Of a stretch of 64,000 nt of DNA, positions 1 to 9,544 are shown piece after piece. The notes beneath the pieces are model-generated. The model was given only the letters and a program-made list of their open reading frames with translations, ran no database searches and was not told where the DNA came from. The stretch spans positions 682,001-746,000 of the forward strand of contig NZ_SMTL01000002.1 in the NCBI RefSeq assembly GCF_004358025.1. The letters are read 5' to 3'. Both the position numbers and the translations under genes were made by a program. Numbering within the stretch: position 1 is the stretch's first letter; each line of letters starts with the position of its first letter. The DNA is from Rhizobium deserti. Its GTDB lineage: Bacteria > Pseudomonadota > Alphaproteobacteria > Rhizobiales > Rhizobiaceae.

Positions 1-747
1 ATGATGATGGTCGACCCTGGCGGACATTTCATCACCCAGAGAGACCTGCAGTCCCTGGCGCAGCTCGAGGTCAGTCCCCTCGCAGAGGGCTTTCGCTTTG
101 CCATGGACGGCAGGGGCGAGATGCGGATCGGGCAGCCTCCGGCCTATCGCCGCACCGATGTCGTCGTCTGGCGGTCGATCGTCAGTGCTGCGGTTGCCGA
201 AAAGGAGGTCAACGGCAAGCTTTCGGAATGGCTCGAACGGGAGGTGCAACTGGTTTTCTTTGACGAGAAATCGAGGCGCACCGCCAGTGCCGAATGGGCC
301 GGCGAAGGCTCGCCCGTCACCTTTGCCGATGGCTACCAGGTCCTCATCACCACGACCGGATCCCTGGCAGCGCTGAATGCCGACATGCAGGCGCATGGCG
401 AAGGGAGCATCGGCATGGAACGCTTCCGGCCCAATATCGTCCTCGATCATGACCAAGCATTTGCCGAGGACGCATGGGATGGCATCGAAATCGCCGGCAT
501 CCGCTTCGACTTCGTCAAGCCCTGCGCACGTTGCATCATGACCACCCAGGACCAGCAGACAGGTTCACGCGATGGCGCCAACCCCATGCCGGCCATGGGG
601 CGCATCCGCATGTCGGCGGAACGCCGTGTGCCGGGCCCGCTGTTCGGCTGGAATGCCGTGCCGCGCCAGAGCGGCCATATCAGGATTGGCGATGCAGCGA
701 CCATTACCGGGCAGCGTCAGGCCTGGCCGATCAAACGGCGGGCCTGA
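1..747 (+). CDS. MOSC domain-containing protein (5' truncated by window edge)
   Basis: The visible 248 residues match the C-terminal part of YcbX-like MOSC proteins: the end of the N-terminal beta-barrel domain (VDPGGHFITQR near residue 4) followed by the MOSC domain with its conserved cysteine region (PCARCIMTTQDQQTG, about residues 173-187). MOSC proteins of this type bind the molybdenum cofactor and may transfer sulfur or reduce N-hydroxylated compounds. The ATG triplets at position 1 are probably internal, because the family normally has some 40-50 residues before the DPGG motif; the true start should lie left of the window. The exact substrate cannot be read from the sequence. Confidence 0.85.
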   Translation: MMMVDPGGHFITQRDLQSLAQLEVSPLAEGFRFAMDGRGEMRIGQPPAYRRTDVVVWRSIVSAAVAEKEVNGKLSEWLEREVQLVFFDEKSRRTASAEWAGEGSPVTFADGYQVLITTTGSLAALNADMQAHGEGSIGMERFRPNIVLDHDQAFAEDAWDGIEIAGIRFDFVKPCARCIMTTQDQQTGSRDGANPMPAMGRIRMSAERRVPGPLFGWNAVPRQSGHIRIGDAATITGQRQAWPIKRRA

Positions 748-1000
748 CGAGAAGCTGGTTCTCGGGCGCCGAGCTGCCCAAGGCGTTGTTGCCCAGGGTG
801 GCCGCCCGCGAGTGCCAGCAAACGCTTCCAGGGCGGTGTTTTTGAGCCTATCGGCTTGGCAATCGGCGAATTGAGGTTTCGCCTCCCCCGGAGCGGCGTT
901 AAGGTGCAGATCGCATGTCACCGTCATCAGCTGCATCCCATCCGTTTAGCTAGCTCGCGCAATCCGGCAACCGCCGGAATGACCTCAAGAGACTTTTCCC

Positions 1001-1897
1001 ATGACATCTCGGGCAACCGGCCTTCTTTTTGCACTCACAGCGGTGACCATCTTTGCGATCCAAGACGGGATTTCCAAACATCTTGGCACCGCCTATCCGC
1101 CGATCTTCATCACCATGATCCGCTATTGGGCCTTTGCCGGCTTCGTGATCGCCGTTGCGGGCCGCTCGGCCGGCGGGGTCAAGGCGGCCGCCTCGGCGCG
1201 GCGTCTTTGGTTGCAGATCGCTCGCGGCGTGCTGCTGGTTGCACAGATCGTCATTTCGATCTTCTCGTTTTCGCGGGTGGGACTGGCTGCGACCCATACC
1301 ATTTTTGCAGCAACACCGCTGATCGTCGCGTGCCTATCAGTGCCGCTGCTGGGCGAGAAGGTCGGCTGGCGACGCTGGACGGCGATCGGTATCGGCTTCA
1401 TCGGCATCCTGATGATCGTCAATCCGCTACATGCGACCTTCGATTTCAGGATCATTATCCCGGTCGTCGGCACGACGATGTTTGCGCTCTATTCGGTGAT
1501 AACGCGGCTGGCCAGCCGCACGGACACGGCCGAAACCGCATTCTTTTACACCGGTGTGGCCGGAGCCGTGGCGATTACCTTCATCGGCCCCTTCTATTGG
1601 ACGCATATCACCATGATCGACTGGCTATGGATGGCGGTGCTGTGCATCACCGGCACGACCGGCCATTACCTGCTGATCCGCGCCTATTCGTTGCTCGACG
1701 CGGTCGCCGTGCAGCCGATGTTCTACGTGCAGTCGGTGCTGGTCTGCATTATCGGAGTGATGCTGTTCGACGAGGTGATGACGGCCAACATGGTGATCGG
1801 CTGCGCCATCGTCATCGGGGCCGGCATCTTCACCATCTGGCGCGAGGCGCGCGCCAGCCGCAAGCTGGCCCAGGTGGACCCGCCCGGCGAGCTTTGA
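1001..1897 (+). CDS. DMT-superfamily (EamA) transporter
   Basis: A 298-residue integral membrane protein of about ten hydrophobic segments arranged as two EamA repeats, the usual size for drug/metabolite transporters of the inner membrane. It opens with a hydrophobic stretch (TGLLFALTAVTIFAIQDG), and ends with a short charged cytoplasmic tail. The ATG at 1001 follows an AGAGA stretch at a suitable distance. It is followed in the same direction by an MFS transporter about 120 bp downstream. The substrate is unknown; EamA proteins carry amino acids, metabolites or drugs, and nothing near it fixes the choice. Confidence 0.85.
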   Translation: MTSRATGLLFALTAVTIFAIQDGISKHLGTAYPPIFITMIRYWAFAGFVIAVAGRSAGGVKAAASARRLWLQIARGVLLVAQIVISIFSFSRVGLAATHTIFAATPLIVACLSVPLLGEKVGWRRWTAIGIGFIGILMIVNPLHATFDFRIIIPVVGTTMFALYSVITRLASRTDTAETAFFYTGVAGAVAITFIGPFYWTHITMIDWLWMAVLCITGTTGHYLLIRAYSLLDAVAVQPMFYVQSVLVCIIGVMLFDEVMTANMVIGCAIVIGAGIFTIWREARASRKLAQVDPPGEL

Positions 1898-2016
1898 GCG
1901 ACTTGGCCATCGAGATGGTCGAACATCAAAAGCGGTGATACGTGGCGTCAGGAAAAGTCGTTTCACCAATGCCTGATGGGCAGCTATGGTGCATGCTTGT
2001 TCGCAGAGGAAATTCG

Positions 2017-3270
2017 ATGAGCCTGTCCGCCCCGCATTCCGCAGCACGGCCTACCCACACATCCATGCCCTGGCTAATCATCATCGCCGGTGCGCTGATC
2101 GCGATGCTGACCTTCGGGCCGCGCTCGGCCATGGGCTTTTTCCAGCTGCCCATGCTCCAGGATACCGGCTGGGACCGCTCCACCTTCGGGCTCGCCATGG
2201 CGATCCAGAATCTTGCCTGGGGTGTGTCGCAGCCGTTTTTCGGTGCCGCGGCCGACAAGTTCGGCACCGGGCGAGTGCTGGTCATGTCAGGCCTGCTCTA
2301 TGCCGCCGGCCTGTTGATGATGGCGCATGCGGGTGCTCCCATCTGGCTGCATATCGGTGGCGGCGTGCTGGTCGGCACGGCGATCGGTGCAGGCTCGTTC
2401 AGCGTCATCCTTTCGGCCTTTGCCCGCAACGTCACCCCCGCCCAGCGCTCCATGGCCTTCGGTATCGGCACGGCGGCAGGTTCGGCGGGGATGTTCCTGT
2501 TTGCGCCGCTCAGCCAGGCGCTGATCTCGAATTTCGGCTGGTCGGACAGCCTTGTTTATATGGGCGCAATCATGCTGGTCGTGCCGCTGCTCGCCTATCC
2601 GTTGCGCGGCAATGCCAGCTCGGGAACCCAGTCGGCACTGCAGTTCAAGCAGACCGTCGCCGAAGCGCTGAAGGAGGCCTTTTCCCACAAGAGCTATCTG
2701 CTCCTGACCACCGGCTTCTTCGTCTGCGGTTTCCAGGTGGCCTTCATCACCGCGCATTTCCCGGCCTATCTGGGCGGCATCGGCATTGAAGCGCGCTATG
2801 CGGTGATCGCCATGGCGCTGATCGGCTTCTTCAACATCATCGGCTCGCTGGCCGCCGGCGTCATCGGACAGCGTTATTCCAAGCCCTATTTCCTCGCCTA
2901 TATCTATATCGGCCGCTCGATCGCCGTCACCGCCTTCCTGCTTCTGCCGCAAACACCGCTCTCGGTGATCGTGTTCGCCATCGTCATGGGCCTGATGTGG
3001 CTGTCCACCGTGCCGCCGACCAATGGCCTGGTGGCGATCATGTTCGGCACGCGCCACCTTGGCCTGCTCGGCGGTATGGTCTTCCTGTCGCACCAGATCG
3101 GCTCCTTCCTGGGCGTCTGGCTCGGCGGCTTCCTTTACGACCGCTTCGGTTCCTACGATCCAGTCTGGTGGCTCGGCGTAGGCATGGGCCTGTTTGCCGC
3201 GGTCGTGCACTGGCCGATCCAGGAAAAGCCGGTCGACCGGCCGACTCGGTCTATTCAGCCGGCGGAATGA
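2017..3270 (+). CDS. Major facilitator superfamily transporter
   Basis: A 417-residue, roughly 12-helix MFS protein. I chose the ATG at 2017 (protein MSLSAPHS...) rather than the upstream in-frame start at 1942, because a GAGGAAA ribosome-binding site lies 4-10 bases before it. Each half has the expected hydrophobic helix pattern, with a charged central loop near residues 205-220. The family is like the NreB/oxalate-formate antiporter group in overall look, but that is only an impression. The 3' end overlaps the convergent recO end by 20 bp. The substrate cannot be told. Confidence 0.85.
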   Translation: MSLSAPHSAARPTHTSMPWLIIIAGALIAMLTFGPRSAMGFFQLPMLQDTGWDRSTFGLAMAIQNLAWGVSQPFFGAAADKFGTGRVLVMSGLLYAAGLLMMAHAGAPIWLHIGGGVLVGTAIGAGSFSVILSAFARNVTPAQRSMAFGIGTAAGSAGMFLFAPLSQALISNFGWSDSLVYMGAIMLVVPLLAYPLRGNASSGTQSALQFKQTVAEALKEAFSHKSYLLLTTGFFVCGFQVAFITAHFPAYLGGIGIEARYAVIAMALIGFFNIIGSLAAGVIGQRYSKPYFLAYIYIGRSIAVTAFLLLPQTPLSVIVFAIVMGLMWLSTVPPTNGLVAIMFGTRHLGLLGGMVFLSHQIGSFLGVWLGGFLYDRFGSYDPVWWLGVGMGLFAAVVHWPIQEKPVDRPTRSIQPAE

Positions 3271-4030
3271 CGGGAACCGGCACAGTTGCCTTGTCCGGCT
3301 CGTTCAGGAGAGCCTTGAGAGCTGCCTGGATGAAGCCTTCCCGGGCCGCGTTTACGGTGAGGCCGCGCGGCTCGTAGACATGCCGGTGCAGGAAGAAACC
3401 GGTCAGCCGGAAGGCGGCCAGCATGCTTTCCCGGTCGGCAGCAGCAGAGGCTCCCTCCCCGAGAAATGACGGCAGCGCCAGCATGCGCTGCGCGTAAGGG
3501 GCGCCCGCCGCGCGGCTGACGGCCCGGCCGCTTTTAGGCGAAACATAAACGAGATCCTGCCTTGCCCCGGTTGCCGCGCATTCGCTGAGGTCGAGGCCGA
3601 AGCCGAGATCGTTGAGCACGGCGAGTTCGAAGCGGACGAAGAGTTCGCCCGCCTCCGAGGGATCGTCCAGTGCATCGAGGATGATGTCCAGCGCCTCGAA
3701 GAGATGCGGGTGCGGATCGCGCTCCGGCAGAAGCCTGAGCAGGGCTCCCATGGCCTGTACGCCGTAAACGGCGGTTGCGGTTTCCATCAGCTTGGCGGCG
3801 CGAAGCCGCACCGGCTCCAGCTTGAACTCGCCGAGATGCTCGTCAAGCCGCGCACGCCAGACCACTTCCACCCGGTTCCCCGGCTGCAGAACCGGCTGCA
3901 TGGCGCGCGAACGGCCGGAGCGCACCAGTCCCATATGGCGCCCGCGTTCCCGCGTCATCAACTCGGCAACGACGCTGTTCTCGCCGTGACGCTTGACGCC
4001 GATGATGATCCCTTCGTCCTGCCATTGCAT
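3251..4030 (-). CDS. recO: DNA repair protein RecO
   Basis: A 259-residue protein with the RecO N-terminal OB-fold signature ([19 protein letters not shown], then [14 protein letters not shown]), an [16 protein letters not shown] helix region and a C-terminal cysteine-poor domain. RecO binds single-stranded DNA and SSB and, with RecR, loads RecA during RecF-pathway repair. In the window it is the most downstream gene of a minus-strand run containing acpS, lepB, rnc and era, an order close to that of the E. coli lepB-rnc-era-recO operon, although here two unrelated genes sit between era and recO. It ends tail to tail with the MFS gene, overlapping 20 bp. Confidence 0.95.
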   Translation of the reverse strand: MQWQDEGIIIGVKRHGENSVVAELMTRERGRHMGLVRSGRSRAMQPVLQPGNRVEVVWRARLDEHLGEFKLEPVRLRAAKLMETATAVYGVQAMGALLRLLPERDPHPHLFEALDIILDALDDPSEAGELFVRFELAVLNDLGFGLDLSECAATGARQDLVYVSPKSGRAVSRAAGAPYAQRMLALPSFLGEGASAAADRESMLAAFRLTGFFLHRHVYEPRGLTVNAAREGFIQAALKALLNEPDKATVPVPVIPPAE

Positions 4031-4204
4031 AAGTGGATGAGGTTCCTTCTAAGCCGATTCAACACTAGCGGATAAGCACTTCCAACTGAATCGCTTTTTC
4101 GCCGCGACGACCGCCAAAGAAGATGCGACTATATGGAAGGCATATTGGAACAAATTGGGGCCTGTCGGGATTTTCCCGGCAAATCACGCCGTTCGGGAGA
4201 CTTC

Positions 4205-4597
4205 ATGAAGAACGCCATTTTCGCCGCCGCGCTTATTGCTGCCACTCCGGCAGCCTTGCTCACCGCTTCGCCCGCCGCCGCACAGTCGCCGCAGCTCGAG
4301 CAGGCTTGCATTGCCGTCGCCAAGAATTTCCTGCTGATGCCAACGATCAAGACCGGCATCGTGCAGTCCTTTCCCGAGCTCGACCCGCCGGGCGCACGCC
4401 TCACCTACTCCACCCGCGAGGATGCCAAGCCGACCGATTTCAACAACGAGATCGACTGCGAGTTCGACAAGGCGACAAAGCCCATGACGCTGCGGCGCTT
4501 CTGCATCTCCGAAACCTGCTACGGCCCGGGCGAGCAAGAGCAGGAAAACCGCCGCCGCTTCGAGGAGGTCAAGGCGCTGATGGACCGGCAGAAGTAG
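4205..4597 (+). CDS. Small secreted hypothetical protein
   Basis: A 130-residue protein whose ATG at 4205 follows a GGGAGA ribosome-binding site; the longer in-frame start at 4133 adds a non-hydrophobic lead that would hide the signal peptide. Residues 1-23 form a clear Sec signal peptide ending AAAQS, with cleavage probably after AAA. The mature part contains four cysteines (QACIA, IDCEF, RFCIS, TCYGP), which suggests two disulfides in the periplasm. I do not recognise a named domain. It is transcribed opposite to recO and to the PAS gene on either side, so it is probably a single-gene unit. Confidence 0.75.
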   Translation: MKNAIFAAALIAATPAALLTASPAAAQSPQLEQACIAVAKNFLLMPTIKTGIVQSFPELDPPGARLTYSTREDAKPTDFNNEIDCEFDKATKPMTLRRFCISETCYGPGEQEQENRRRFEEVKALMDRQK

Positions 4598-4625
4598 GCC
4601 GGTTCCGCAATCTGCAGACGCTGCC

Positions 4626-5153
4626 TTACTTGCCGATCACATTGAGGGCCGAAGACAGGTAGCGTGCTGCCAGAGCATGACGGCGTTTTGTAGCAATGCC
4701 GAGCGCCGCCCGCGTATGGACTTCCAGCGGGTCGGTCGAACCAGTAATGGCTTCTTCCGTTTTGGCCTCCGTCTGGGCCTCGAGCTGGAGGGTTACCGTT
4801 CCGGCATAGATCGACGGCATGCCGGCAGCATCACGCAGACAGCAGCCGTTGGCGGACACGAACAGCGTGCGCCCGGCGGGATGGTTGACCCGGTAATCGG
4901 CTTGGTAAGGCTCACCGGTGACTATTGCCGTATGAATGGCTTTCGCAACCCGCTTCTTGTCGTCTTCCTGGACATGCCTGATTACCGTTTCGATCGGCGC
5001 TCCCTCGGCAAGATCCCTTTGCATGAGCCCGAAGACGAAGGCGATCACCTCATCTCCGTGCACCCTGTTTTCCGGCACATTCCAGCTGTAAAATCCAAGC
5101 GCACCTGCCGCATAAATTCCGGACCTGTCGCGTCCGGCATTCGCACCCGTCAT
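4626..5153 (-). CDS. PAS-domain protein without effector domain
   Basis: A 175-residue protein with one PAS fold (about residues 15-125): the GFYSWNVPENRVHGD opening and the late YRVNHPAGRTLFVSANG strand pair are typical of PAS_3-type sensors. No kinase, GGDEF, HTH or transmembrane segment follows; the tail (residues 130-175) is a short helical extension rich in Ala and Thr. Such lone PAS proteins can bind a small ligand or partner protein, but no partner is evident here. The ATG at 5153 is preceded by GGAG at six bases. It lies between era and the small secreted protein, on the minus strand. Confidence 0.75.
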   Translation of the reverse strand: MTGANAGRDRSGIYAAGALGFYSWNVPENRVHGDEVIAFVFGLMQRDLAEGAPIETVIRHVQEDDKKRVAKAIHTAIVTGEPYQADYRVNHPAGRTLFVSANGCCLRDAAGMPSIYAGTVTLQLEAQTEAKTEEAITGSTDPLEVHTRAALGIATKRRHALAARYLSSALNVIGK

Positions 5154-5341
5154 TGCAGTCTCCGTTACGCCTGCAGCAGATCGTCGATTCGATTACATTA
5201 GCGATTGCTGAGAATCATCAATTACCGGCAAGCATGTGCCACGACAAGTGCTCTGCGGAGAGATACACAACCTACGCGTCATGCCGCGGCAGAGACTGAG
5301 GCATGACTGAGCCGGATAGGCATGAGACACCCGAGATCGGT

Positions 5342-6310
5342 TCAGCCCCGGGGGAATTCGAGGCCCATTTCGCGGAAGCGCTCAGGATCGTCACCCCAGT
5401 TCTCCCGCACCTTGACGAACAGGAAGAGATGGACCGGCTGTTCAAGGATTTCCGATAGCTCCTTGCGAGACGCGGTCGAGATCGCCTTGATGGCATCACC
5501 GTTCTTGCCGAGGGCAATCTTCTTCTGGCTGTCGCGCTCCACATAGATGACTTGCTCGATCCTCACCGATCCGTCCTTGCGCTCTTCCCACTTCTCCGTT
5601 TCCACGTGGCTGGCATAGGGGAGCTCCTGGTGCAGGCGCAGGAAGAGCTTTTCACGGGTAATTTCCGCAGCCAGCTGGCGCATCGGCAGGTCGGAAATCT
5701 GGTCCTCCGGATAGTACCAGGGACCTTCCGGCAGTTTGGTGGAGAAATAATCCATCAGATCATCGCAGCCCGAGCCGGTCGTCGCCGAGATCATGAAGGT
5801 CTGCTCGAATTCGACTTTTTCATTGGCGGCAGCGGCGAGCGCTAGCAAGTCCTCGCGCTTGACCTGATCGATCTTGTTCAAAAGCAGCAGTTTCGGCTGG
5901 TGAACCTCCTTGAGGCCCTCCAGGATGGCTTCCGCATCGCCGCGGATGCCGCGCTCGCTGTCGATCAGCAGCGCGATCAGGTCGGCATCCTTGGCGCCGC
6001 CCCAGGCGGTCGTCACCATGGCGCGGTCGAGCCGGCGCCGCGGCTTGAATATACCGGGCGTGTCCATGAAAACGATCTGGGCACTGTTGTGGATGGCAAT
6101 GCCGCGCACGATGGCGCGGGTCGTCTGTACCTTGTGGCTGACGATCGAAACCTTGGCGCCGACGAGCCGGTTCACCAGCGTCGACTTGCCGGCATTAGTG
6201 GCACCGATCAGCGCCACGAAGCCCGAGCGGGTGGCGGCAGTGTCGTTTTCGCCGGCTTCCGTCGTTACAGCGGAGTTGTCGCCATCAGGCATGTTCTCGT
6301 TATCAGTCAT
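5342..6310 (-). CDS. era: GTPase Era
   Basis: A ribosome-assembly GTPase of about 322 residues that binds 16S rRNA near its 3' end. The G domain shows the P-loop GATNAGKST, the G2 threonines (QTTRAIVRG), DTPG, and NKID; the C-terminal KH domain is around QKKIALGKNGDAIK. The first 30 residues are a poorly conserved acidic extension common in rhizobial Era. Two in-frame ATGs (6319 and 6310) are possible and neither has a strong ribosome-binding site; I used the second. It lies 116 bp downstream of rnc in the same direction, matching the usual rnc-era pairing. Confidence 0.95.
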   Translation of the reverse strand: MTDNENMPDGDNSAVTTEAGENDTAATRSGFVALIGATNAGKSTLVNRLVGAKVSIVSHKVQTTRAIVRGIAIHNSAQIVFMDTPGIFKPRRRLDRAMVTTAWGGAKDADLIALLIDSERGIRGDAEAILEGLKEVHQPKLLLLNKIDQVKREDLLALAAAANEKVEFEQTFMISATTGSGCDDLMDYFSTKLPEGPWYYPEDQISDLPMRQLAAEITREKLFLRLHQELPYASHVETEKWEERKDGSVRIEQVIYVERDSQKKIALGKNGDAIKAISTASRKELSEILEQPVHLFLFVKVRENWGDDPERFREMGLEFPRG

Positions 6311-6426
6311 GGGATCCATTCAATTCGGCCGAGCCGCATATTCCAGTTTCGACGCCAGGCCGGCATCGGGTCTTCGTTGCAGCCTATCAGATTATAGAGA
6401 GTTTGGCGACGTCACGCGGCTAGGCT

Positions 6427-7140
6427 TCAGAGGGACTGCGCCTGCCACACGCCTTCACGTTCCAGCATCCGGGTTGCGGCCACCTGTTCGGCGGCCCGCT
6501 TGGAACGCTCGACGCCCGTTTCCGGTGCAACGCCCTTGACCTCTACCGTCACCGTAAAGCGAGGTTCATGATCCGGTCCGGAGCGATCGTCGACGCGGTA
6601 GGACGGGGTCAACCCGAATTTGGAATGCGCCCATTCCTGGAGTTCAGTCTTGGCGTCGCGCCTTGCACCGTCGGCACGGATGGCGCGGCTTTCCCATTGG
6701 CGCAGAATGAAGCCGCGAGCCGCGTCCAGCCCGCCGTCCAGGTAGATAGCCGCGATGAGGCTTTCCACCACATCCGCGCGCACGTTCATCATCCGCTTGC
6801 CGGTGATTTTTTTGACGTCGGCGCCGGTGCGGATGAAGCGATGCAATTGCATCTCGTCTGCCACTTCAGCACAGGTTTCGGCGCTGACGAGTTGGTTCAG
6901 GCGCACCGAAAGCTCGCCTTCCGGGGCTGCACGGAAGACCTTGAACAGGAGTTCTGCAACGCACAGACCAAGCACGCGATCGCCCAAGAATTCCAGCCGC
7001 TCGTAATTGGCGCCCTTGGCAAGCCCGGCGCTCGCATGAGTGAGCGCCCGGTCCAGCCATTGCTTTTCCGCAAAAGAATGGCCGATCGCCTTTTCTAGCT
7101 CCGCCATTTCCTCCGAAGAAAGCGGTCGCCCCTTCGTCAT
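6427..7140 (-). CDS. rnc: Ribonuclease III
   Basis: A 237-residue double-strand-specific endoribonuclease for rRNA and mRNA processing. The signature ERLEFLGDRVLGL (about residues 47-59) carries the catalytic acidic residues, a second acidic set sits in DVVESLIAAIYLDGG, and a double-stranded-RNA-binding domain fills the last 70 residues (KTELQEWAHSKFG onward). The start at 7140 overlaps the lepB stop codon as ATGA, so the two are translationally coupled; a longer in-frame start at 7185 lies inside lepB and is unlikely. Confidence 0.95.
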   Translation of the reverse strand: MTKGRPLSSEEMAELEKAIGHSFAEKQWLDRALTHASAGLAKGANYERLEFLGDRVLGLCVAELLFKVFRAAPEGELSVRLNQLVSAETCAEVADEMQLHRFIRTGADVKKITGKRMMNVRADVVESLIAAIYLDGGLDAARGFILRQWESRAIRADGARRDAKTELQEWAHSKFGLTPSYRVDDRSGPDHEPRFTVTVEVKGVAPETGVERSKRAAEQVAATRMLEREGVWQAQSL

Positions 7141-7886
7141 TTCACGCCCTTGAACAGACGGTCCCAACGCATGTTGGCGGGCCACTTCCAGAATTCCCGG
7201 AATGAGGTGTCGTTGCCGAGCGAGAAGAAGATGACGCTGGCGCGGCCGACGAGGTTTTCGGCCGGTACGAAGCCGACATCGAAGCGGCTGTCGAGCGAAT
7301 TGTCGCGGTTGTCGCCCATGAAGAAGTAATGGCCGGCCGGAACGATGAACTCCGGCGTATTGTCGCCGCGCGAAACCGGCGACTGGTCGAGCGTGTCGTA
7401 GGTGACGCCATTGTCGAGGGTTTCGCGAAAGACCGGCACATTGGCACCCGGATCCAGTCGATAATCGGAGGTGAATGTGCCGTCAGCCTGCTTGGGAACC
7501 GGCTTGCCATTGACGAGAAGGATGCCGTTGGTCACCTGGATCTTGTCGCCCGGGAGGCCGATCAGGCGCTTGATATAGTCGATATCCGGCTGCTGCGGCA
7601 GACGGAAAACGATGACGTCGCCGCGCTCAGGCTCGCTCAGCTCCAGAATGCGCCCGGAAAACAGGTTCGGGGAGAAAGGCAGCGAGTATTTCGAATAACC
7701 GTAAGCAAACTTGTTGACGAAGATATAGTCGCCGACCAGCAGCGTCGGCATCATCGAGCCCGAGGGGATGGTGAAGGGCTGGAACAGAACCGTGCGGATG
7801 ACCATCGCCAACAGCAATGCCTGAATGATGACCTTGATATTTTCCCAAAGGGCGTTCTGCTGCTTCGTCTCGGCTTTATCGGACAC
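7137..7886 (-). CDS. lepB: Signal peptidase I
   Basis: A 249-residue membrane-anchored serine protease that removes Sec and Tat signal peptides on the periplasmic side of the inner membrane. One N-terminal transmembrane helix (about residues 18-36) is followed by the catalytic box PSGSMMPTL, with Ser44, and the general-base lysine in DYIKRLIGLPGD, Lys106. The GDNRDNSLDSR box is also present. It begins with GTG at 7886. Its stop overlaps the rnc start by four bases. Confidence 0.96.
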   Translation of the reverse strand: MSDKAETKQQNALWENIKVIIQALLLAMVIRTVLFQPFTIPSGSMMPTLLVGDYIFVNKFAYGYSKYSLPFSPNLFSGRILELSEPERGDVIVFRLPQQPDIDYIKRLIGLPGDKIQVTNGILLVNGKPVPKQADGTFTSDYRLDPGANVPVFRETLDNGVTYDTLDQSPVSRGDNTPEFIVPAGHYFFMGDNRDNSLDSRFDVGFVPAENLVGRASVIFFSLGNDTSFREFWKWPANMRWDRLFKGVK

Positions 7887-7973
7887 GTTGGACGTCTTTC
7901 TTTGATCCGGCGGAATGCCGCTTCTCTAAACCCTTCGCCAAGCCGCCGCAATGGCTCGCGGATTACCAAATCG

Positions 7974-8378
7974 TCATGCTGGCGAGGGCAAGCCCTCGAT
8001 GATGACGAAGGCCTGGGCATAGGGATATTCGTCGGTGATGGTGACGTGGATGACCGGGTCGTGGCCGGCCGGCATCAGTTCGGCAAGCCGCTCGCCCGCA
8101 CCGCCCGTGAGGACCATGGTAGGCTTGCCGCCGGGTAGGTTGACGACGCCCATATCCTTCCAGAAGACACCATTCGCAAGCCCGGTGCCGAGCGCTTTGG
8201 AACAAGCTTCCTTGGCGGCGAACCGCTTGGCATAGGATTCCGCCCGGTTCTTGCGCCGGTCCGATTTAGCGCGCTCGATCTCCGTAAAGCAGCGATGCGT
8301 GAAGCGCTCACCGAACCGCTCGATGGATTTCTCAACCCGCCGGATGTCGATAAGGTCGCTGCCCATGCCGATGATCAT
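7974..8378 (-). CDS. acpS: Holo-[acyl-carrier-protein] synthase
   Basis: A 134-residue phosphopantetheinyl transferase that converts apo-ACP to holo-ACP with coenzyme A. The magnesium-binding motifs [11 protein letters not shown] (Asp8) and [12 protein letters not shown] are both present and normally spaced. The ATG at 8378 follows AGGAAGAG, which decides it over the longer frame opening at 8432, a stretch overlapping the upstream gene. In E. coli, pdxJ precedes acpS; no pdxJ is seen here, and the upstream neighbour is a DUF2062 membrane protein. LepB follows 87 bp downstream on the same strand. Confidence 0.95.
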   Translation of the reverse strand: MIIGMGSDLIDIRRVEKSIERFGERFTHRCFTEIERAKSDRRKNRAESYAKRFAAKEACSKALGTGLANGVFWKDMGVVNLPGGKPTMVLTGGAGERLAELMPAGHDPVIHVTITDEYPYAQAFVIIEGLPSPA

Positions 8379-8388
8379 AACGCTCTTC

Positions 8389-8976
8389 CTATGCCTCAAC
8401 TCCGGTTCGCACTGACTTGAGGGTTCCCGCACGCGCCGTCAAGCGCTGCAGGCGCCGGTTGCGAAAACTGCGGATGCCACAATAGGTCACTGCATAGACC
8501 AGGATGCCGCTGACAATGCCGGGCGGCAGCGAGCCGATCAACATCGGCTCGAGGATTGGCCGCCAAAGCTGCGAGATATCCAAGTGCGAGAAAAGCGCGG
8601 CGAGATCGATGGATTTGCCGGCGACGACGTCATGCCCGAACAGGAATTCACCGATTTCCCAGCTCAGCGGCCAGATGATCGGACAGGTGACCGGGTTGGC
8701 AAAGGTCGTGCCGAGCGCTGCCGCCACCATGCTGCCGCCCAGGACATAGGCGATCGGTATGGCAAAGAGAATATGGAGACCCAGGAACGGCGTCCAGGCG
8801 CTGACGACGCCGACAGCCAGACCGGCAGCCACCGCATGCGGCGAGCCACCAATGCGCATGATGCGCAAACGGTAATAGCCAAGAATTCGCCGGTAACCCT
8901 TCTTGGGCATCAGCGCATGGCGCAGTCTGTCGGAAAACTTAAGTGGCGTACGGCGGCAAAAAGGCATCAAGCACAT
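8389..8976 (-). CDS. DUF2062 family membrane protein
   Basis: A 195-residue protein with the DUF2062 pattern: a basic N-terminus ([20 protein letters not shown]), then two hydrophobic helical pairs ([19 protein letters not shown] and [20 protein letters not shown]) and a final membrane helix near residues 150-170. The WTPFxGxH and FANPxTxP motifs are the family hallmark. The biochemical role of the family is not established. Start is ambiguous between ATG at 8976 and ATG at 8967, neither with a good ribosome-binding site. It is separated from acpS by only 10 bp and is probably co-transcribed with it. Confidence 0.85.
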   Translation of the reverse strand: MCLMPFCRRTPLKFSDRLRHALMPKKGYRRILGYYRLRIMRIGGSPHAVAAGLAVGVVSAWTPFLGLHILFAIPIAYVLGGSMVAAALGTTFANPVTCPIIWPLSWEIGEFLFGHDVVAGKSIDLAALFSHLDISQLWRPILEPMLIGSLPPGIVSGILVYAVTYCGIRSFRNRRLQRLTARAGTLKSVRTGVEA

Positions 8977-9175
8977 CTACTTGGCCGACCATTATCTGGA
9001 ATGATCGGCACATATCTTCGTTTAAACGCCCCATAGCGGAAGCCGAAGATGATGGCGAAAGTGGGCCAGTCCCAAAAGCGGAGACGATACTATGCCCTGG
9101 CCGCCAGAAGCGATGCGCCGAGACCGGCAGCATCAGGCGCGAACTAGGTCCGCGCTCCGTTATCCAGACAGCAGA

Positions 9176-9331
9176 TTAGAAGGACGAGTTGCGGAACATG
9201 CCGCGGTCGATCTGGCGCATGCGGTATTCGAGATCGATGCGATCCTTGGCTTCACCGAGATAAGCCATTTCACGGTCCTGTACGGACGGGACGCGGAAAG
9301 CCTTGGCGAATTTACGTACCGAGTTCAACAT
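9176..9331 (-). CDS. Small DUF3563-type protein (51 aa)
   Basis: A 51-residue open frame read by hand on the minus strand: ATG at 9329-9331, TAA at 9176-9178. The protein begins MLNSVRKFAKAFRVPSVQDR and continues with EMAYLGEAKDR, IDLEYRMRQIDRG and FRNSSF. The core VPSVxDREMAYL...DxxDLExRxRxIDRG resembles my memory of the DUF3563 family of very small alphaproteobacterial proteins of unknown function. A possible ribosome-binding site (GAAAGA) lies about ten bases upstream, and a TGC-rich motif (9353-9365) lies just before it. No signal peptide or membrane helix; highly charged. Confidence 0.72.
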   Translation of the reverse strand: MLNSVRKFAKAFRVPSVQDREMAYLGEAKDRIDLEYRMRQIDRGMFRNSSF

Positions 9332-9352
9332 GATGGTGGTCTTTCGTTCCTG

Positions 9353-9365
9353 TATTGCACTGCAG
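9353..9365 (-). promoter_or_regulatory. Candidate regulatory motif (CTGCAGTGCAATA)
   Basis: On the minus strand the 13-mer CTGCAGTGCAATA lies 21 bases before the ATG of the 51-residue gene. It is part of a larger inverted repeat, TATTGC-N6-GCAATA. A nearly identical 13-mer (TTGCGGTGCAATA) precedes the small genes at 60890. TGC...GCA sites are the type bound by several alphaproteobacterial repressors such as PhaR/AniA (from memory); the binding protein is not known here. Confidence 0.45.
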
Positions 9366-9512
9366 CAATATAAGACGAAGCATCATGCTTTACCAACGCC
9401 ACAACCGCCGGTCAGCCTTGCGCTTGGCGCATGGCATGAGGTGTCGACGCACCTGGAATGGGCAGTTTAGCCGTGAAAGCGGCATAAACCGTTCACGCCA
9501 CCAGACATAACA

Positions 9513-9544
9513 AAGCCGCAGATATCGACCGATAGCTGCGGCTT
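9513..9544 (-). terminator. Hairpin, probable terminator of the chemotaxis gene
   Basis: Perfect 9-bp stem AAGCCGCAG / CTGCGGCTT with a 14-base loop. On the minus strand it lies about 140 bases after the MCP stop and is followed by a short, interrupted T stretch (CTTTGTTATG). Confidence 0.5.
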
